NCBI GenBank assembly: GCA_902478875.1
Contig: CABSMZ010000021.1
Coordinates: forward strand, 1 to 17,016
Length of the DNA: 17,016 bases
DNA from: an uncultured Collinsella sp.
GTDB lineage: Bacteria > Actinomycetota > Coriobacteriia > Coriobacteriales > Coriobacteriaceae
Direction: 5' to 3'
Part shown: positions 13,548 through 17,016 of the stretch, piece after piece
Layout of the letters: each line of letters begins with the position of its first letter
Numbering within the stretch: position 1 is the first letter of the stretch
Position numbers and translations under genes: made by a program
The notes under the pieces: model-generated
Databases searched by the model: none
What the model was told of the DNA's origin: nothing
The model's input: only the letters and a program-made list of their open reading frames with translations

Positions 13548-15221
13548 ATGGATGAAACGGAAAGGGAGCGATCACGTAGAGAAAAGTCCGCGTTTTACGA
13601 TGATGTGCTCGAACAGCTCACGGCTATGGGGATTACCGACCTGAAAACGCGAGCGGATATAGCCGAGTGGGGATGGTACATGTTCACCCTGAATTGCGAG
13701 TACTACGAACGAGAACGATTGAAAGAGCGTAGAGAGCGGGAACAGCAGAGGGAAATCGAAAGGGAGTGTTCGCAATTGATGGACGAAGAAGAAGCCGCGC
13801 GGCATGTCGAAACGCCCAGCGCCGACCACGATGAGAAGCAGGAAAGCGCCACCGACCACGACCAGCAACCCGAGGGCGAGAAGCGGGACGATGGAGGGGC
13901 AGAACTGGGGACGTGCGCTGCCGAGGGCGATGGGGATGAACCCGACAGCGAAACCTCCGAATCGCTCGACCTGCTACGGGAAATTGATGGGATGTTATCG
14001 GACTCGACAAGGATTATCAGAACGGCGGCGAAAAACGCCATACCCAGACTCAAGACGGGTATACCATCGCTGGATGAAAAGCTGGGCGGCGGTTTAGCTG
14101 CGGGCGTGCACATACTCATGGCACCGCCCAGTACGGGAAAGACGGCGCAATCCCTGTTCATATGCAAAAAGGCTATCAGTGATAAAGCAAACGACTGGGG
14201 AGACGAACAAGTTCTCTACTGGGGCTTGGACACGAGCGAACCAGACGTGCGGGCACGCTTGGCAAGTTGCGTATCGCTGCTAAAGGGAAAGGAACTTGGC
14301 ATAGAGCCGTTTGCATACAAAGACGTTCCGAGCGATGAACTCATACGGCTAAACGAACTCAGAGAGGACGTTGGGCGCTACAGGAAGAACCCCGCCAACC
14401 ATGAGCGCGAATTGAGGGAGTGTCTAGAAGCTATTAAGGAGATCTTAGGCGGCATCGTGGGCGATTACCTGAAAGCAGCCGATGAGGTTGAAAGGACGAT
14501 GTTTAGGAGCAGCCCATGGTTTAGTTTCAAGAAACCGACCGACAGAACGCGCGATGAGATTAGCGAAATACTGGGCGAGGACTGTAGACCCAATGCCTGT
14601 GAAAACCATTCCCAAATGCTAGAGAACCTGCTGCAACTCAAACCGTACGTAGACGAATACGGAGACAAGGACATGGACGAAGCCCGCGAAATGCTAAAAG
14701 CCTATTGTTCCTATGAAGAGCTGGAAAAGAACCACCTTATAGGCAACCACCCTCGGGGCGATGAGGTCGAATTGCTTCTCTCCTACCTGTACGCATGGGG
14801 CAACGTGCGCCTGTGCGTGGTTGACTTCTTGCAAAGGCTGACAATCGCGCCGAAAAACGGCAGCGGCGATGAACAACAGAAAACCGTCCAAATACTTGAT
14901 CTGCTATCTAACGCGGCGATGGAATTGAAGATACCCATAATAGTGATCAGCAGCATGAGCAAGGAAGCCGTGCGAACCAACAAACCAGACATGATGAATG
15001 TAAACGGCAGCACGCGGCTTTCGTACGATGTGGAGACGATAACCGAGATGAGAGCGGAAAAGGACGGGGAAAGCGTTAAATCGGTCACGCTGCACATAGT
15101 GAAAAACAAGAGCTATAAACCGTGCGCTTTGAAACTCAAATATTTGCCCGCGTACAACTGTTTTGCCGAGGTGAAGGAAGCGAAACAAGAGGACGCGGGC
15201 ACGGCAAGGGAGGGGCGGTAA
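13548..15221 (+). CDS. DnaB/RecA-type ATPase (replicative helicase-like)
   Basis: This 557-residue protein has a charged N-terminal half (residues 52-80 very Glu/Arg-rich, coiled-coil-like; 85-140 acidic and low complexity) and a RecA-like ATPase core from about residue 155. Walker A is APPSTGKT at 192-199, Walker B-like RLCVVDF at 421-427, and a DnaB/RadA-like segment GSTRLSYDVET at 487-497. A long insertion of about 190 residues (230-420) separates the Walker motifs, unusual for DnaB and worth noting. RepA-type hexameric helicase is the main alternative. ATG at 13548 follows GGGAGGGGG at about 13 bases. It sits after the iteron block, so it probably unwinds the element origin. No primase domain was seen. 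Confidence 0.75.
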   Translation: MDETERERSRREKSAFYDDVLEQLTAMGITDLKTRADIAEWGWYMFTLNCEYYERERLKERREREQQREIERECSQLMDEEEAARHVETPSADHDEKQESATDHDQQPEGEKRDDGGAELGTCAAEGDGDEPDSETSESLDLLREIDGMLSDSTRIIRTAAKNAIPRLKTGIPSLDEKLGGGLAAGVHILMAPPSTGKTAQSLFICKKAISDKANDWGDEQVLYWGLDTSEPDVRARLASCVSLLKGKELGIEPFAYKDVPSDELIRLNELREDVGRYRKNPANHERELRECLEAIKEILGGIVGDYLKAADEVERTMFRSSPWFSFKKPTDRTRDEISEILGEDCRPNACENHSQMLENLLQLKPYVDEYGDKDMDEAREMLKAYCSYEELEKNHLIGNHPRGDEVELLLSYLYAWGNVRLCVVDFLQRLTIAPKNGSGDEQQKTVQILDLLSNAAMELKIPIIVISSMSKEAVRTNKPDMMNVNGSTRLSYDVETITEMRAEKDGESVKSVTLHIVKNKSYKPCALKLKYLPAYNCFAEVKEAKQEDAGTAREGR

Positions 15222-15294
15222 GGGATCGCATCGAAGCGTCCACGGACTACCATCCGCGTGTGCCCCATTCCTCTCTCCCCGACCATATTAGCGG

Positions 15295-15310
15295 GGCTGT
15301 AGCCCTGCGG
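15295..15310. repeat. 16-bp repeat, inverted copy of 12301-12316
   Basis: GGCTGTAGCCCTGCGG is the exact reverse complement of CCGCAGGGCTACAGCC at 12301-12316. Each copy contains a small self-complementary part. It lies in the 114-bp gap between the ATPase and the Myb-like gene, upstream of the latter's AAGGAGG site. Nothing else was seen in that gap. Confidence 0.5.
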
Positions 15311-15335
15311 ATGAAACGCCCAAGGAGGTAGCGGG

Positions 15336-15842
15336 ATGGAAGGAAACGCCAAAAAGGACGCTGGAAGCCCACCAAAGGGCAAGAAACGCCAAAACAAGGG
15401 CGGCACGACCGACAACCCGACCGCATACGACATAGTGAAGCGGGAAAACGAGCGCGGAGACGCGCAGAAGAGCGGCAAGCCATGGACGGACGAAGATAAG
15501 CGCTACCTGATAGCCCACGCCGCAGACGGGTACGTTTTCCTAGCAATGGCGATGGGCAGGACGGAGGGCGCGATAAGGTCGAAAGCCAATGAGATGGGCG
15601 TACGCATGACCATGCGCCCAAGGCTGGGCGGTCTGTGCCCCAACTGCGGGCGGCACAGGATGAGGGAAACCAGCACACGCGCGTACAACATGGGGCTGTG
15701 CCCAACGTGCTACGAGATCGTCAAGGCTGACGCTATGGCAGAGCGCGTGGACTTTATGAAAGCCCGCAGGCGCTACACGGCAAATAAGAGAGAGTGCCAA
15801 AGGGAGAAGGAGCGGGCGCGGAAGCAGAACCGAGAACCCTAG
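15336..15842 (+). CDS. Myb/GcrA-like protein with zinc ribbon
   Basis: A 168-residue protein. Residues 49-92 (KPWTDEDKRYLIAHAADGYVFLAM, then GRTEGAIRSKANEMGV) match the Myb/SANT or GcrA-like pattern: W-T-D-E-D, a second helix, then GRT-AI-K as recognition helix. Cys101, Cys104, Cys122 and Cys125 form a CxxC-17-CxxC zinc ribbon. Both ends are strongly basic (KGKKRQNK; QREKERARKQNREP). AAGGAGGT lies 7 bases before ATG at 15336. It is the last gene of the element, before a strong terminator, and could be a DNA-binding regulator or a nucleoid-like factor. No known phage family is recognised with certainty. Confidence 0.6.
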   Translation: MEGNAKKDAGSPPKGKKRQNKGGTTDNPTAYDIVKRENERGDAQKSGKPWTDEDKRYLIAHAADGYVFLAMAMGRTEGAIRSKANEMGVRMTMRPRLGGLCPNCGRHRMRETSTRAYNMGLCPTCYEIVKADAMAERVDFMKARRRYTANKRECQREKERARKQNREP

Positions 15843-15922
15843 CAGAGCCAACCAGAAGCCCCAAAACGGCGCACAGCGCCGAACAGCAACCAAGCAGCAC
15901 AAGACCGAAACAAGGCGCTCAG

Positions 15923-15954
15923 AGCCGTCCACAATCACCGTGGGCGGCTTTTTT
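15923..15954 (+). terminator. Rho-independent terminator at the end of the element operon
   Basis: AGCCGTCCAC (15923-15932) and GTGGGCGGCT (15940-15949) form a 10-bp stem with one G-U pair, followed by TTTTTT. It lies 80 bp past the Myb-like gene. The rest of 15843-16064 shows no gene; two open frames across it (15794-16123, 16020-16208) overlap the Myb gene or the att site and lack ribosome sites. Confidence 0.85.
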
Positions 15955-16036
15955 CATGGCACGGGAAAGGCGAAACCGACAGCACCGCAGGGCGCACGGG
16001 CAAGTGAAAAAAGGGGCGCTTGGACAGGGCTGGAAC

Positions 16037-16104
16037 GGTCGCAATCAAAGCGCAATCGAATGGTATTTTGCGACTATTTTGCGACTATTCATTGCGACTA
16101 AAAA
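16037..16104 (+). repeat. Integrase arm-type repeats, right end
   Basis: ATTTTGCGACT copies at 16065-16075 and 16076-16086, and ATTGCGACTAAAAA at 16091-16104, mirror the three-site cluster at the left end. An inverted GGTCGCAA at 16037-16044 matches the same core. Position just inside attR supports integrase arm sites. Confidence 0.75.
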
Positions 16105-16148
16105 AGAAGGCCAGAAGCTCTAATACCTCTGACCTGCGGTTTTTCTGG
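16100..16148 (-). terminator. Candidate replacement terminator for tRNA operon
   Basis: On the minus strand CCAGAA (16148-16143) and TTCTGG (16116-16111) can pair around a long loop, followed by CCUUCUUUUUU. Integration moved the original terminator away (see 9757-9782), so this element-borne sequence may end tRNA transcription now. The 6-bp stem and 26-base loop make it weak. Confidence 0.3.
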
Positions 16149-16189
16149 AGCGGGCGACGGGAATCGAACCCGCGTCATCAGCTTGGAAG
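16146..16189. repeat. attR: right 44-bp att core
   Basis: Identical to 9798-9841. Here the core is the 3' part of an intact tRNA-Gly gene, so integration restored a complete tRNA. The crossover is somewhere in these 44 bp. Confidence 0.95.
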
Positions 16190-16219
16190 GCTGGGGTTCT
16201 ACCATTGAACTACGCCCGC
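16146..16219 (-). tRNA. tRNA-Gly(TCC)
   Basis: A 74-base tRNA with an encoded CCA: acceptor GCGGGCG pairs with CGCCCGC, D arm GTAGTTCAATGGTAGAAC, anticodon loop CTTCCAA with anticodon TCC, T arm with GGTTCGATTCC. It is 6 bases after tRNA-Pro and shares its promoter. Its 3' 44 bases are the att core of the element. Confidence 0.95.
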
Positions 16220-16225
16220 AAGATA

Positions 16226-16302
16226 TGGTCGGGACGACAGGATTTGAACCTGCGACATCCTGCTCCCAAAGCAGGCGCGCTACCAAACTGCGCCACGTCC
16301 CG
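16226..16302 (-). tRNA. tRNA-Pro(TGG)
   Basis: A 77-base tRNA with CCA encoded: CGGGACG acceptor, D arm GTGGCGCAGTTTGGTAGCG, anticodon loop TTTGGGA with anticodon TGG, T loop GGTTCAAATCC. It is the first of the two tRNAs from the promoter at 16354-16382. Confidence 0.95.
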
Positions 16303-16353
16303 AAGGTGTTGAGCAGCTAAGGTCTAAACCTTGCGTGTCCCAAAGCGAAGGAA

Positions 16354-16382
16354 ATTATAGGGGAGACTCCCCGCCTGTGCAA
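16354..16382 (-). promoter_or_regulatory. tRNA operon promoter, with hairpin in its spacer
   Basis: Minus strand TTGCAC (16382-16377), a 17-bp spacer and consensus TATAAT (16359-16354). It reads toward tRNA-Pro, with a leader of about 45 bases. The spacer contains GGGGAGTCTCCCC, a 5-bp hairpin that follows the brnQ stop by about 20 bases, so brnQ termination and the tRNA promoter may overlap. Confidence 0.85.
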
Positions 16383-16393
16383 GCGCAGAAACC

Positions 16394-17016
16394 CTAGCTC
16401 CTCGAATGTGCGACAAACTGGCTATGAACCAGACCAATCACTAACGCGACCACAGCAACCGGCGCCCACGCAGCGCCGATATCTGCCAGCGGCAACGCAT
16501 CGAACGGCAGCCACGCGCCAGCAAAGAACGCATCGCGGACCGAAGTGATTACGCTCTGTACCGCGACAACGCCGCCGACCCAGACCCACACCTGCGGATG
16601 CGCGTCGCAAAAGCCGTGCACCAGGCCCATAAGTACCAGCACAATGGCAACGGGATACAGGGCATTGAGCATAGGCACCGAGAACATAAGGATCACGTCG
16701 AGACCCACGTTGGAGAGCACGCACGAAAACGCCGCGAACACAAAGGCGAACATCGCAAAGGGACGGCGCATGGCCTCCTCGGAAGCCTCCGCTCCCCCTT
16801 CGACCACATACGTCTCGCAGAAGTAACGCGAACAGCAGCTGATAAGGCCAATACACACGTTCATGCAGGCGAGGAAAAAGATCGCAAAGACCACGACCGT
16901 GCCGACAAGGCCAAAGTGCAAAGACGCCGAACGCGCAAGGATCGCGGCGCCGTTGGTGGCGTCGGGCATAACCGTGCCGAGCTGCATACCAGCAAGCGCT
17001 AGGCCGCAGTAGATGC
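16394..17016 (-). CDS. brnQ: BrnQ/LIVCS-family branched-chain amino acid carrier, N-terminus missing
   Basis: Only the C-terminal 206 or so residues are in the window; the frame runs open past the right edge, so the apparent ATG at 16987 is not the true start. The family imports Leu, Ile and Val with a cation through about 12 membrane helices and is usually 420-460 residues. Seen here are several hydrophobic helices with typical LIVCS segments: FFLACMNVCIGLISCCSRYF, then FAAFSCVLSNVGLD, and SVPMLNALYPVAIVLVLMGL. The last resembles the SVPVLNFLYPPAIVLI region of BrnQ. It ends at TAG 16394-16396, just before the tRNA promoter. Identity by eye, fairly firm. Confidence 0.82.
   Translation of the reverse strand, partial: IYCGLALAGMQLGTVMPDATNGAAILARSASLHFGLVGTVVVFAIFFLACMNVCIGLISCCSRYFCETYVVEGGAEASEEAMRRPFAMFAFVFAAFSCVLSNVGLDVILMFSVPMLNALYPVAIVLVLMGLVHGFCDAHPQVWVWVGGVVAVQSVITSVRDAFFAGAWLPFDALPLADIGAAWAPVAVVALVIGLVHSQFVAHSRS

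Larger units (their letters stand above)
9798..16189. mobile_element. Integrated element of about 6.35 kb in tRNA-Gly(TCC)
   Basis: Identical 44-bp direct repeats (9798-9841 and 16146-16189) bound the element, and the repeat is the 3' end of the tRNA-Gly gene at its right edge. Inside, all genes read rightward: integrase, small XRE-like protein, second XRE-like regulator, excisionase-like protein, winged-helix initiator-like protein, iteron block, DnaB/RecA-like ATPase and Myb-like zinc protein. Arm-type repeats sit inside both ends. No relaxase, type IV secretion, capsid or terminase gene is present. It fits a phage satellite, an integrative mobilisable element or an integrated replicon that depends on helper functions. 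The tyrosine integrase near attL matches this target class. Confidence 0.92.

Noticed and set aside
15794..16208. Two open frames (109 and 62 codons) near the right end of the element
   Set aside because: They overlap the Myb-like gene, a terminator, arm repeats and tRNA-Gly, without ribosome sites or domains.

Overview
The window looks like chromosome from a Coriobacteriia gut anaerobe, most likely Collinsella or a close relative. That assignment is an inference from the high GC content, the style of the formate hydrogenlyase genes and the protein flavours; nothing here names the species. The first 14 bases are a Tn5/Nextera mosaic-end remnant, so the left edge is a library artefact and cuts a gene.

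Positions 15-7133 hold a minus-strand formate hydrogenlyase-type operon, read right to left: a HydN-like four-cluster ferredoxin, a selenocysteine-containing formate dehydrogenase H (fdhF, with in-frame UGA and a SECIS hairpin), a HyfA/HycB ferredoxin, and the membrane subunits HyfB, HyfC and the start of a HyfD-like subunit. Electrons from formate would pass from FdhF through the ferredoxins to a membrane-bound [NiFe] hydrogenase whose catalytic genes should lie beyond the left edge. A GC-rich hairpin separates fdhF from hyfA and may set the ratio of the two halves. Upstream of hydN sits a perfect 11-bp inverted repeat, with three copies of TTGCAGGG in the region.

Positions 7466-8352 carry a plus-strand RelB/DinJ-type antitoxin and a PIN-like toxin that overlap by 8 bp behind a good promoter; the PIN protein seems to have lost two of four catalytic acids. 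Next comes a minus-strand gene (8463-9485) joining an AbiEi-like N-terminal region to a DUF559/Vsr-like nuclease domain. It is bracketed by two long palindromes arranged as a perfect 38-bp inverted repeat (8356-8393 and 9691-9728). This 1.37-kb unit is the best candidate here for something undescribed.

Positions 9798-16189 are an integrated element of about 6.35 kb in the 3' end of a tRNA-Gly(TCC) gene. It has 44-bp direct repeats at both ends, three TTGCGAC-type arm sites near each end, a tyrosine integrase, two small regulators, an excisionase-like protein, a winged-helix initiator-like protein, a noncoding block with iterons and a large stem-loop, a DnaB/RecA-type ATPase, and a Myb-like zinc-ribbon protein. 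It has no relaxase, conjugation or capsid genes, so it looks like a satellite or minimal integrative replicon that borrows its transfer machinery.

Positions 16146-16302 are tRNA-Gly(TCC) and tRNA-Pro(TGG), read leftward from a near-consensus promoter. The right edge holds the C-terminal half of a BrnQ-family branched-chain amino acid carrier.
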